Source: Lapidilactobacillus wuchangensis | Lineage (GTDB): Bacteria > Bacillota > Bacilli > Lactobacillales > Lactobacillaceae | DNA length: 64,000 nucleotides | Reading direction: 5' to 3' | Assembly: GCF_003946645.1 (NCBI RefSeq) | Contig: NZ_RHOU01000008.1 | Location: 1 to 64,000 of the forward strand | Shown: positions 1 through 7,536 of the stretch, in pieces | Layout of the letters: each line of letters begins with the position of its first letter | How positions within the stretch are numbered: position 1 is the stretch's first letter | Notes under the pieces: generated by a model | What the model saw: only the letters and a program-made list of their open reading frames with translations | What the model was told of the DNA's origin: nothing | Databases searched by the model: none | Translations under genes and position numbers: made by a program

Positions 1-169
1 CCAGACGGAATGGAGGGCGTGGTTGTCAGCCGCCAAATTTGTCTTATTGCTTTAGCAATTAGACAAAGGCTCGTATTTGAAACAATTGCGGTTTTAAATT
101 GGTTCAAATCGATGCCGGCCGCGTTCCACAACCAGCAAGCCCGGAATGCGGTCAGAACTCGTTCTGTTT
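1..169 (+). repeat. Structured dispersed repeat, copy 1 (type 1)
   Basis: First copy of the ~170-bp intergenic repeat family; the window opens exactly at its 5' motif CCAGACGGAATGG. Outer arms GGTTGT and ACAACC pair, an internal hairpin forms around GTCTTATTGC/GCAATTAGAC, and the next stem is ATTTGAA/TTCAAAT. Any divergent partner would lie upstream of the window. The open frame running through it is not conserved between copies, so it is not called as a gene. Confidence 0.85.
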
Positions 170-226
170 CATCATCTTCATCAGGATTTAATGTTTTTGA
201 ACTTCGGTTTTAATTTAACCTGAGCA

Positions 227-1390
227 TTACTCAGCCGCTTTAACCTTCGCCTGATGATTAATCGCTAATTTCAAGAACAACGGTGCAACTAATGTTGTTA
301 AAATAATCGCCGCAATCACCGCCGAGTAATGCGCCGTCGACATCAAATGATTGGTCAATCCAATCTGAGCAATGATCAGCGCCATCTCACCACGCGAAAC
401 CATCCCCGACCCAACAATGAGCGAACTAGCGCGGTTAAAACCAAGCAGTCGCACACCGCCACCACAACCAATTAATTTGGTCAGAATGGCGACAACTGTC
501 AAGACCACAATAAAGCCAATTTGCGGCACAAAATTTTTAAAAGTCATGTTCAAACCAATGTTGACGAAGAAAATCGGCATGAACAATCCTTGACCTAAAT
601 TATCAACTGCTTGACTAATTTGTTCGCGGAATTTCGTTTGACTAACTGCCACTCCGGCAAAGAAGGCACCGACAACATCACTGAGCCCCACGACTTCGGC
701 CAAATACGCTAGGCCAAATGCAATGATCATTGAAATCACCAAACTGGCGTAACGCATTTGCAATTTCTCCGCCACACTGAAAATCACCGGTGTCACCCAT
801 TTGATCACAACAAAAATGCCGACAAAATAACCAATTTGTAAGGCAAAGTGGCCAATTAACGCCGGGGTGCTTAAATTTTGTTCACCCAGAAATGACATCA
901 TTAAACTTAAAATAATCACTGCTAAAATATCGTCGACCACCGCTGCGCCGAGAATCGTACTGGCCTCGCGGTTTTTGGTGAAATTCAATTCTTGCATCAC
1001 CACGACCGAAATGGACACCGAGGTCGCTGCAAAAACAACGCCTAAAAAGAGCGCATGTTGACTACTCATCCCAAATAATTGGGCTAACGGCCAAATCGTC
1101 ACGATTGGTAAAATAGCCCCTAAGAAAGCCGCCACCATACTGGGTTTGAAATACTTACGGAGCAATACCAAATCACTTTCGCAACCAGCAGCAAACATTA
1201 GCAAGATCACGCCAATTTCGGCCATTTGGTGTAAAAAGTTGGTTGGCGTTACCCAATTTAATAAGGCCGGTCCAATCAACACGCCAGCAACCAATTCACC
1301 TAAAACAGCCGGAATGCCAATCCGATTGCACAAATAGCCCACAATTAATGTGGCTAATAAAATAATCGTGATCTGCCCTAAATATGTCAT
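227..1390 (-). CDS. CPA2-family Na+(K+)/H+ antiporter (Kef/NapA-like)
   Basis: A 387-residue integral membrane protein, hydrophobic along its whole length and consistent with about 12 membrane segments. The N-terminal region (IGIPAVLGELVAGVLIGP near residue 25) and the later ASTILGAAVVDDILAV segment (about 143-158), with its paired aspartates, are typical of monovalent cation:proton antiporter 2 proteins, in which the Asp pair carries ions. There is no C-terminal TrkA-N nucleotide-binding domain, so it resembles the short NapA type rather than full KefB/C. It probably exchanges Na+ or K+ for protons at the plasma membrane for pH and salt homeostasis; the ion is not deducible. It is a single gene read toward repeat copy 1. 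The start ATG is preceded by GGGAGCGAAGTC. Confidence 0.85.
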   Translation of the reverse strand: MTYLGQITIILLATLIVGYLCNRIGIPAVLGELVAGVLIGPALLNWVTPTNFLHQMAEIGVILLMFAAGCESDLVLLRKYFKPSMVAAFLGAILPIVTIWPLAQLFGMSSQHALFLGVVFAATSVSISVVVMQELNFTKNREASTILGAAVVDDILAVIILSLMMSFLGEQNLSTPALIGHFALQIGYFVGIFVVIKWVTPVIFSVAEKLQMRYASLVISMIIAFGLAYLAEVVGLSDVVGAFFAGVAVSQTKFREQISQAVDNLGQGLFMPIFFVNIGLNMTFKNFVPQIGFIVVLTVVAILTKLIGCGGGVRLLGFNRASSLIVGSGMVSRGEMALIIAQIGLTNHLMSTAHYSAVIAAIILTTLVAPLFLKLAINHQAKVKAAE

Positions 1391-1714
1391 GACTTCGCTC
1401 CCAAATTTACTGATACCCTAAGTATAACAAAAAAATTGGGCAAAACCGAAATACCCTGACCAGCTCAACGGGTCCCAAATGTAGTCACTTCTTGACGAAT
1501 TTCGCGTCAACAGCGCCAAAAATATTTTTATCATGCGGAAAATAGGGTTGAGCTGATTCACGTCACTATTTTTAGATATTGTGGCCATATTGCCGAAATA
1601 AATTAACTGAATTCAAATAACTAAGTAATTCCCGCAATCGCCATTGCTAACTTTGTTAGGCTTTTTGCCGTATAATTAAACCAAATTAACTTGTCCTGAG
1701 AGGAGTTTTTAGCA
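1391..1714. other. Divergent intergenic region
   Basis: This 324-bp gap separates two divergent genes. A -10-like TATAAT at 1671-1676 probably belongs to the downstream esterase gene, without a convincing -35. A TATACT on the minus strand near 1420 could serve the antiporter. A short inverted repeat TTGACG/CGTCAA occurs at 1492-1510. Nothing else is recognised. Confidence 0.4.
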
Positions 1715-2536
1715 ATGAAATATCTTCAAGAAACCTTAACCACCCCACTTTCTAAAACAGCGACTTTAACAGGCTATATTCTCGACAACTCGCCAGAAAT
1801 GGATGTTGATCGGCGGCGGCCAGCCGTGATTATTTTGCCTGGTGGTGGCTACGAATTTTTGTCTGATCGTGAGGCTGAACCAGTAGCAATTCAGTTTGCT
1901 GCACGCGGCTTTCAAGCTTTCGTACTGCGTTATAGCGTCGCACCAGCTCGTTTCCCGGCGTCACTCCTAGAGTTAGCCCAGGCCGTGGCCACTGTCCGGC
2001 AACACGCGGCTGAGTGGCACGTGCTACCCGACAAAATTGTCATTCAAGGTTTTTCTGCTGGGGCCCATTTAGCAGCCAGCCTCGGCGTTTTCTGGAATTC
2101 AGCTTTACTTAAAAAATATGGCTTCACTGCTGCAGAAATTCAACCAAATGGCTTGAGCTTAGCTTACCCAGTCATTACATCGGGCGAATTTGCTCACGAA
2201 GGGTCGATCAAAGCCTTGCTTGGCGACGACTACAGCGACGTGACTAAACGGGCTGAAGTCTCTTTAGAAAATCAGGTGACCCCAGCCACACCACCAACCT
2301 TCCTCTGGTGCACCTACACTGATGGCTTAGTGCCAATGGAAAATAGTTTATTGTTCGCTGGTGCCTTACGTAAGGCCAACGTTTCCTGCGAATTACACGT
2401 TTTCCCTGAAGGTGACCACGGCTTAAGCTTGGCCAATGCCGAAACGCAACATGTTTCTGGCACTGGTGTCTTGCCACAAGTTGCTGTTTGGCCAGATTTA
2501 TTCACAACTTGGATGCACCACGTTATTGAGAAATAA
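1715..2536 (+). CDS. Alpha/beta-hydrolase, acyl/acetyl esterase (BD-FAE/xylan esterase-like)
   Basis: A 273-residue cytoplasmic alpha/beta-hydrolase without a signal peptide. The oxyanion-hole strand is LPGGGY (residues 41-46), the nucleophile elbow is GFSAG with Ser114, and the acid and histidine are Asp203 (YTDGLVP) and His235 (EGDHGLS), so the triad looks complete. This arrangement matches the hydrolase-3/BD-FAE group, often annotated as acetyl-xylan esterase or lipase; the true ester substrate is unknown. The start is supported by GAGAGGAG about 9 bases upstream. It is monocistronic and followed by a strong hairpin terminator. Confidence 0.88.
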   Translation: MKYLQETLTTPLSKTATLTGYILDNSPEMDVDRRRPAVIILPGGGYEFLSDREAEPVAIQFAARGFQAFVLRYSVAPARFPASLLELAQAVATVRQHAAEWHVLPDKIVIQGFSAGAHLAASLGVFWNSALLKKYGFTAAEIQPNGLSLAYPVITSGEFAHEGSIKALLGDDYSDVTKRAEVSLENQVTPATPPTFLWCTYTDGLVPMENSLLFAGALRKANVSCELHVFPEGDHGLSLANAETQHVSGTGVLPQVAVWPDLFTTWMHHVIEK

Positions 2537-2580
2537 GGCCTAAATAACAGTCTGAAACTAAACTAGTTTAATTACCAAAA

Positions 2581-2625
2581 ATATCGTGTTGACACTTATT
2601 TTATAAAAAATTGTCAACACGATAT
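2581..2625 (+). terminator. Rho-independent terminator after the esterase gene
   Basis: A 14-bp perfect stem (ATATCGTGTTGACA with TGTCAACACGATAT) is followed by a T-rich tract. Confidence 0.85.
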
Positions 2626-2680
2626 TTTAATTTATGCTATCTGGTTTTCTCAGAGTGGTGCTAAATTTTGTTAGTTTATC

Positions 2681-2827
2681 CGGCGGGTGGAGCGCGATTG
2701 GCGTCAAATGCCAAATTGTTCTTGGCGGTTTACCGCCTAGAACAAGACTCGTGTTTTAGACTTTCGTCAGAAAGGCTTAAACCGATATCGGCATTGTTCC
2801 ACGCCATTCAATCGCGCGTAACCCGCC
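2681..2827 (+). repeat. Structured dispersed repeat, copy 2 (divergent subtype)
   Basis: The most sequence-divergent full copy, yet the same stems form: GGCGGGT/ACCCGCC and GCGCGATTG/CAATCGCGC outside, AATGCC (2707-2712) with GGCATT (2790-2795) inside, and the P2 hairpin GGCGG/CCGCC closed by TTGTTC/GAACAA. It is the best single test of covariation because nearly every paired base differs from copy 3. It is preceded by the family's upstream text GTGCTAAATTTTGTTAG. Confidence 0.85.
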
Positions 2828-2893
2828 AACTTACAGTGGTGATCCTAGCCGCCTTTAGATCAGCCAGTATAATCGTAATTCGAAATGAAAAAA

Positions 2894-2931
2894 AGCCCGG
2901 TCAGTTGTCCATGCAACAACTGATCAGGCTT
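2894..2931 (-). terminator. Terminator of the CDF transporter gene
   Basis: The hairpin GTCAGTTGT/ACAACTGAT with outer AGCC/GGCT is followed on the minus strand by a run of seven T. Confidence 0.85.
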
Positions 2932-2943
2932 CTTTATTATTGT

Positions 2944-3852
2944 TTAAATACTGTCATCCGTCAACTCAGGACTGCATTTTCCGAGTTCAGTTTGAATCGT
3001 CAGATGACAAATTTTAAACCCTTGATTTAATTCGCGATTCATTTTCTCAATGAAATCGTTGTTGTCAGCCAAAGTCGTGCGCACCACGTGAACGGTCATC
3101 GCTACTTCCGTCGTGCTCATCGCCCAGACATGTAAATCATGGACGTTAGCCACTGTTGGGTCCGCCATAATTATTTTTCTGACTTGATCGATATCAATAC
3201 CTTCAGGCACAGCATTCAACGCCAAATTAACTGACTGGCGCAATAAGCCCCAAGTCCCGATCAGGATAATCACAGCAATCACTAAACTGACAATGGCATC
3301 CAGTTGTTGCCAGCCGGTCATTAAGGCAACAAAACCAGCAATCACAACGCCTAAGGAAACGCCAGCGTCAGCAGCCATATGCATAAAAGCACCGCGAATA
3401 TTTAAATCGCCATGCTGATCCTTCATGAATAGCACTGCCGTCAAACCATTGATCACAATCCCAATGGCCGCTACAATAATGACGATCCAATCAGAAGTTG
3501 GTTGTGGGTGGGCCCAGCGTTGAATGGCTTCAACGATGATCCCGCCAACTGCGACTAATAAAAAGACCGCGTTAGCCAAAGCCGCTAAAATCGAGGACGA
3601 CTTATAACCATACGTCCGCTGTTTCGTTGGTCCTTTTTGCGATAGCCATAACGCCAGCCAAGAAATCAATAAGCCTAAAACATCACTTAAGTTGTGGCCA
3701 GCATCTGCCAGCAAGGCCAACGAACTGGCTGTTACCCCAGCAATTGCTTCAGCCACAATGAAAATGACGTTCAGACTAATACCCCATTTGAACATTCGTG
3801 ACTTATGCTGAAACTGTTGGCTGCTAACCATATTATGATCATGTTTCGCCAT
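2944..3852 (-). CDS. Cation diffusion facilitator (CzcD-like heavy-metal efflux)
   Basis: A 302-residue protein with about six membrane segments and a C-terminal cytoplasmic metal-binding domain (HDLHVWAMSTTEVAM), the standard cation diffusion facilitator layout. The metal-site helices are visible as LADAGHNLSD in TM2 and HMAADAGVS in TM5. Family members export Zn2+, Cd2+, Co2+ or similar ions in exchange for H+; the metal cannot be read from sequence. I start it at the ATG at 3852 because GAGGAGT lies 8 bases upstream; a longer frame begins 21 bases earlier without a ribosome-binding site. It is a single gene with its own terminator. Confidence 0.88.
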   Translation of the reverse strand: MAKHDHNMVSSQQFQHKSRMFKWGISLNVIFIVAEAIAGVTASSLALLADAGHNLSDVLGLLISWLALWLSQKGPTKQRTYGYKSSSILAALANAVFLLVAVGGIIVEAIQRWAHPQPTSDWIVIIVAAIGIVINGLTAVLFMKDQHGDLNIRGAFMHMAADAGVSLGVVIAGFVALMTGWQQLDAIVSLVIAVIILIGTWGLLRQSVNLALNAVPEGIDIDQVRKIIMADPTVANVHDLHVWAMSTTEVAMTVHVVRTTLADNNDFIEKMNRELNQGFKICHLTIQTELGKCSPELTDDSI

Positions 3853-3902
3853 GAAAGTCACTCCTCTAATCACTTAAATTGAAAATTTTAACGAATAAAA
3901 AA

Positions 3903-3949
3903 ACTGTAAGCTTAGCGTTAACAATCTCATCGTAGCACTAAACTTACAG
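3903..3949 (-). terminator. Terminator of the hsp20 gene
   Basis: The imperfect hairpin CTGTAAG/CTTACAG with inner TTAG/CTAA is followed by T7 on the minus strand. Confidence 0.75.
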
Positions 3950-3979
3950 CTTCACAACGGAATCACTTCCGCAGCAATT

Positions 3980-4426
3980 CTATTCAATTTCGACGCGATG
4001 GTCAGCAGGAACTTCTTTCTTTTCCTTAGGTAAAGTAATCTTCAAAACACCATTTTCATACTTGCCTTTGATGTCATCAGCATTAACCCGAGGAATCCGA
4101 TATTGACGAGTGAAACTACCATAATTCCGCTCACTCATCAATGTATTGCCATCCTTGTCAGCTTCATCAGTGAAGCTATCTTTCTTGCCACTGATCGTCA
4201 AGATATCATTGTCGTAACGAACATTGATATCTTTCTTATCCAAACCAGGGACCTCTACTGTAACGTTATAATCATGATCAGTTTCTTTAATGTCAGTCTT
4301 TAAATCATTCTGTTCAGCCAAACCATAATACATCCGACCTAGATTGTTAAAGAAGTGATCATCATCAAAGAAATCATTGAAACCTCCAAATAAATCATTA
4401 CGACGATTTGCTAATTCATGTGCCAT
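3980..4426 (-). CDS. Small heat-shock protein Hsp20 (alpha-crystallin family)
   Basis: A 148-residue small heat-shock protein: N-terminal region rich in Phe and Asp (residues 10-35), alpha-crystallin domain from about 40 to 138 with the A-x-x-x-n-G-V-L core visible as KYENGVLKITLPK, and a short charged tail. Family members form oligomers that hold unfolding proteins for DnaK/ClpB. The promoter carries a perfect CIRCE operator, so HrcA control is expected. It is monocistronic. The start ATG is preceded by AAGAAAGGAAG. Confidence 0.95.
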   Translation of the reverse strand: MAHELANRRNDLFGGFNDFFDDDHFFNNLGRMYYGLAEQNDLKTDIKETDHDYNVTVEVPGLDKKDINVRYDNDILTISGKKDSFTDEADKDGNTLMSERNYGSFTRQYRIPRVNADDIKGKYENGVLKITLPKEKKEVPADHRVEIE

Positions 4427-4461
4427 AATTGTTTACTTCCTTTCTTCAACTTTCAACTTCT

Positions 4462-4489
4462 ATTATAGTCAGACTGTATAATGATTCAA
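4462..4489 (-). promoter_or_regulatory. hsp20 promoter
   Basis: On the minus strand, TTGAAT (4484-4489) and TATAAT (4462-4467) are separated by 16 bp, a good sigma-A promoter just downstream of the CIRCE element. Confidence 0.85.
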
Positions 4490-4493
4490 GAAT

Positions 4494-4520
4494 TTAGCAC
4501 TCGAAACTAAAGAGTGCTAA
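4494..4520. promoter_or_regulatory. CIRCE operator (HrcA binding site)
   Basis: TTAGCACTC-N9-GAGTGCTAA is an exact match to the CIRCE consensus. It lies immediately upstream of the -35 box of hsp20, a position where HrcA would hinder RNA polymerase. Confidence 0.95.
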
Positions 4521-4591
4521 TAAAAAATAAGGAAGTTTAGTAAGTCACAGAGTTGTGGCGAACGAATTCAAAAACATTTATGACGATGGTA

Positions 4592-4662
4592 AAACAGAAT
4601 GGCGTCTAACTGCATTCCGGGCTTGCTGGTTGTAGAACGCCATGGGTATTGATTTAAGCTTT
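4592..4662 (-). repeat. Structured repeat, 3' fragment (copy 3f)
   Basis: Only the 3' part of a type 1 element. In element orientation it starts at GCTTAAATC (the 3' strand of stem P3) and runs to the AACAGAAT-type end. It lies just 3' of full copy 3, separated by 41 bp of unrelated sequence. Confidence 0.75.
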
Positions 4663-4703
4663 AGAGCTGTAGTTTTGATATTAGTATTAGTCTCTCCTCA
4701 GTT

Positions 4704-4864
4704 GAGAGCGGCAGGGACCCAGCGATTTTATGGGCGTGGAACGCCGTGGCCGTCGATTTGAGCTTATTGCTGACGCAACAATCTCAAATACGAGGCTTAT
4801 TCTAAGCAATAAATTGCTAAGAATAATTTCACGGCTGACGCCAATCGCTGGGCCCCTGCCTGGA
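4704..4864 (-). repeat. Structured dispersed repeat, copy 3 (type 2)
   Basis: A full copy on the minus strand with arms GGGCCC/GGGTCC-type at the outer stem and GCCGTG/CACGGC next to the core. It is paired with the divergent copy 4 across a shared centre. Confidence 0.85.
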
Positions 4865-4881
4865 TTAAACTAACAAAACTG

Positions 4882-4966
4882 ATCACCACTACTTGGCCGA
4901 AACAGATTGTGGTGATACGAAAAAAGTGTGACAAGTTCTAATCGAAAGAGGTTGTCACACCGTTTT
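4882..4966. terminator. Central hairpins of a divergent repeat pair
   Basis: Two hairpins lie between copies 3 and 4: ATCACCAC/GTGGTGAT (4882-4916) and GTGTGACAA/TTGTCACAC (4926-4960), the second flanked by A and T runs and able to act as a bidirectional terminator. The same pair of hairpins recurs near 11,750-11,838, and the second recurs at 35,497. Confidence 0.7.
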
Positions 4967-5064
4967 TTGGTTGCTGTTCAACTATTATTACTGATTGAAT
5001 TGAGTTAATGAATTCTACTGTCACTGCCTTAAAAACTAACAAAGATGAAGTGTACTGTCTCAAC

Positions 5065-5235
5065 TCCAGACGGAATGGAGGGATCTTGGCGTCAGCCGCC
5101 AAATTGTTCTTAGTGGCTCTGCCACTTAGAACAAGGCTTGTATTTGAGATTGTTGCGTAGCAATAAGCTCAAATCAATGCCGGCAGCGTTCCACGCCAAG
5201 CAGCCCGGAATGCAGTCAGACGCCATTCTGTTTTA
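5065..5235 (+). repeat. Structured dispersed repeat, copy 4 (type 1)
   Basis: A textbook copy. Terminal stem AGACGGAATGG (5068-5078) with CCATTCTGTTT (5223-5233); P1 CTTGGCGT (5085-5092) with ACGCCAAG (5193-5200); P2 hairpin TTCTTAGTGGC/GCCACTTAGAA; P3 ATTTGAG/CTCAAAT. The inner joins AAATT and AAGGCTTGTAT are shared with the other copies. Confidence 0.9.
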
Positions 5236-5278
5236 ACCCTATATCGCAAATGAAATCACTGAATTGAAGCCATTAAAA

Positions 5279-5331
5279 AGCGAGTCATTTAAAAAAACAT
5301 CTGCTCACAGATATCTTTTAAATAACTCGCT
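5279..5331 (-). terminator. Terminator of the yitT-like gene
   Basis: Long hairpin with outer stem GCGAGT/ACTCGC and inner ATTTAAAA/TTTTAAAT, just downstream of the minus-strand YitT-family gene. Confidence 0.7.
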
Positions 5332-5351
5332 TAAAATTAAGGTTCATCAGC

Positions 5352-6263
5352 TTACTTAGCAGAATCATTCGGCGTCGATGCAGCCGGTGCGTCGGCGGGA
5401 ATTTCTATTTTGGCGCCGTATTGATCGCCATCGTTCCAAATACCACCACGGGCTTCGGACGCGTTCATCACTAAAACAAAGGCGCTGGAATCAATCTCAT
5501 GGACAACTTCCAGCATTTGATGGTAGTCCGGGTTTTCAACGACAACCATTAACATTTCTTTATCATGGCCGGTAAAACCACCAGTCACGTTGAAAATAGT
5601 TAAGGCTTTTCCTAGCAAACCGAGCTTAGCTTTTATTTCTTCCAAAGCATCATCGCTCATAATGTAAATAATTTTCTTGCGATCAAGACCAGTTTCAATA
5701 AAATTCATCACAATTGTAGTGAGCACTTGCGAAGTAATTGCTAGGGCCATCGTCTCAAAGCCAGAGACAAAAACGTTTAAGAGGCAAATAAAGCCATCAA
5801 TTGCGAGCAAGGAGAGTGATGTTTTCACACCCCAGAACTTCTTAATAATCAGCGGCGGTACCGTTGTGCCACCACTGGAAGCATTGATTTGGTACAGCAT
5901 TGAGATTCCCACGGCAAAGACTGAACCACCAACAATAACGGTCAGCAAAGGATCTTCGATCAATTTAATCTGTGGCGTTAAGGCCAAACATAATGGCAAG
6001 ACAAAACTGCCCACAGCAATTTTTAAAACTGTCTGTTTACTTAAAAAGAAATAAGCGAGGATCAACATCCCCATATTAATAATTAAAACGACCAGTGATA
6101 AGTTAAAGCCAAAAGCAGCTTCGAGCAAAATACCTAAACCTGTGGCACCGCCGGCCGCAATATCGTGGGGAGCATAGAACATATTAATACTGACAGCAAT
6201 GATTTCTAGGGCAACCAACATCACTAGAAATTGTAAAATTTTTGAACGTCGAATTCGCGACAT
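5352..6263 (-). CDS. YitT-family membrane protein (DUF161-DUF2179)
   Basis: A 303-residue protein with five or six N-terminal membrane segments (residues about 10-195) followed by a soluble DUF2179 domain (about 205-280; KKIIYIMSDD... GHDKEMLMVVV). This two-part build defines the YitT/YvjA family, of unknown biochemical role, common in Firmicutes. The tail is Ala/Pro/Ser-rich. It is monocistronic, with a terminator downstream and GGAAGTGG before the start ATG. The family is certain; function is not assigned. Confidence 0.88.
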   Translation of the reverse strand: MSRIRRSKILQFLVMLVALEIIAVSINMFYAPHDIAAGGATGLGILLEAAFGFNLSLVVLIINMGMLILAYFFLSKQTVLKIAVGSFVLPLCLALTPQIKLIEDPLLTVIVGGSVFAVGISMLYQINASSGGTTVPPLIIKKFWGVKTSLSLLAIDGFICLLNVFVSGFETMALAITSQVLTTIVMNFIETGLDRKKIIYIMSDDALEEIKAKLGLLGKALTIFNVTGGFTGHDKEMLMVVVENPDYHQMLEVVHEIDSSAFVLVMNASEARGGIWNDGDQYGAKIEIPADAPAASTPNDSAK

Positions 6264-6505
6264 CCTACCACTTCCTTCAAATTATTTTAAGATATTTTTA
6301 CGATTACACTTAATTAGGAATACCTAAACCTTTTTGATTATAACATAGGAATTTGAAGCTTTTGTGACCTGCAAGTAGATTAATCGTCTTATGTGATATG
6401 ACACACTGTCGCGCATTCTAGCTTATTATTTTATAGTAAATTGTAGCGTTTTTTCTGAAAGTACGATAGAATATAACTCTGAGCTTTATACAACCATCAA
6501 TTTGC

Positions 6506-6545
6506 CAGGAATGTTCCTGACAATCGTGAAACGAGAGGACAGGAA
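6506..6545 (+). promoter_or_regulatory. Possible translational switch in the sugar-permease leader
   Basis: The leader contains CAGGAA (6506-6511), TTCCTG (6514-6519) and CAGGAA (6540-6545). The middle segment can pair with either flank; pairing with the second would cover the AGGA ribosome-binding site upstream of the ATG at 6555. This is inferred from sequence only. Confidence 0.35.
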
Positions 6546-6554
6546 AAACAAATT

Positions 6555-7424
6555 ATGAACTTATTAATTGGGTTGATCCCTGCTTTGGGATGGGGCATTA
6601 TGCCTTTAGTAGCAACGAAAGCCGGCGGCGACCATATTAATCAAATTATGGGAACAACTTACGCAACTTTTCTAACTGCGATTGTGATTTTCGTTAGTAG
6701 TCAGCCACATATTTCCTGGCAATTATTATTAATGGGCATGTTATCTGGTGCTTGCTGGGCAACTGGCCAAATGTTGCAGTATCAGCTGTTTCAGAAAATG
6801 ACCGTCTCTAAGGCAATGCCGATTTCAACTGGTCTGCAAATTATTGGCACCGCTTTAATCGGGGTGTTGGTTTTCGGTGAATGGGCTAGCGCTCGTATGA
6901 AAATCATTGGTACCCTAGCAATTGTGGGAATTATTATCGGGATGTATTTCACGACAATTCGTTCTCATCAACAAGATAGCCAAAGCAACGGCGATTTAGG
7001 CATGTTGATTTTCACTTTCTTCATTTCAACCCTAGGCTATTTGGGTTATAATGTTTTCCCACAATTAGTGGGCGCTGATCCTTGGGCTGGCTTCTTGCCT
7101 CAAGGGATTGGTATGGCTTTGATGTCGACAATTTTTGCCCTATTCTCTGGTCGCAATAAACAACATAATTATTTCCGTGATAAATCCACTTGGTTTAACT
7201 TGGCTTCAGGTTTCTTCTTTGCGATTGCCGCGTTATTCTATATTATTTCGGCTCGGCGCAATGGGGTCGCAACTGGCTTCGCTTTAACACAAATGAGTGT
7301 GGTTTTATCAACTATCGGCGGAATTTTATTCCTGCACGAGCATAAAACTCGTAAAGAATTAGTTTTCACCCTAATTGGCCTGGCCTTAGTCATGGCTGGT
7401 GGGATTACCATCGGCGTGATGTAA
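6555..7424 (+). CDS. GRP-family sugar permease (GlcU/RbsU-like)
   Basis: A 289-residue membrane protein of about ten segments in the drug/metabolite transporter fold. Its start (ALGWGIMPLVATKAGG), the TGLQIIGTALIGVLVFGEW segment and the C-terminal half mark the glucose/ribose porter family, whose members import a sugar with protons. Glucose and ribose are both possible; no sugar-metabolism gene is adjacent. It is monocistronic and shares a terminator with the convergent GH2 gene. Its leader has mutually exclusive hairpins that could hide the ribosome-binding site. Confidence 0.85.
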   Translation: MNLLIGLIPALGWGIMPLVATKAGGDHINQIMGTTYATFLTAIVIFVSSQPHISWQLLLMGMLSGACWATGQMLQYQLFQKMTVSKAMPISTGLQIIGTALIGVLVFGEWASARMKIIGTLAIVGIIIGMYFTTIRSHQQDSQSNGDLGMLIFTFFISTLGYLGYNVFPQLVGADPWAGFLPQGIGMALMSTIFALFSGRNKQHNYFRDKSTWFNLASGFFFAIAALFYIISARRNGVATGFALTQMSVVLSTIGGILFLHEHKTRKELVFTLIGLALVMAGGITIGVM

Positions 7425-7474
7425 CCACTGATTATTTAGCCATTATTCTGCTTCATTAAATAAACGCCTTAAAA

Positions 7475-7517
7475 TAAAGACCTCGCTGACAAAATTAACT
7501 GTCAACGAGGTCTTTTT
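7475..7517. terminator. Bidirectional terminator
   Basis: AAAGACCTCG/CGAGGTCTTT with inner GACA/TGTC lies between two convergent genes, with T runs on both strands. Confidence 0.85.
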
Positions 7518-7536
7518 AATGATTAGAAACGCATTT

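Noticed and set aside
10-213. Open frame of 67 codons in repeat copy 1
   Set aside because: It runs through the structured repeat; similar frames in other copies (29168-29368, 12017-12199, 54340-54642) are interrupted or shifted, and they lack ribosome-binding sites. Selection appears to act on pairing, not on codons.
2668-3030. Open frame of 120 codons across repeat copy 2 and the next gene's end
   Set aside because: It crosses a terminator and overlaps the CDF gene on the other strand, with no ribosome-binding site or domain.
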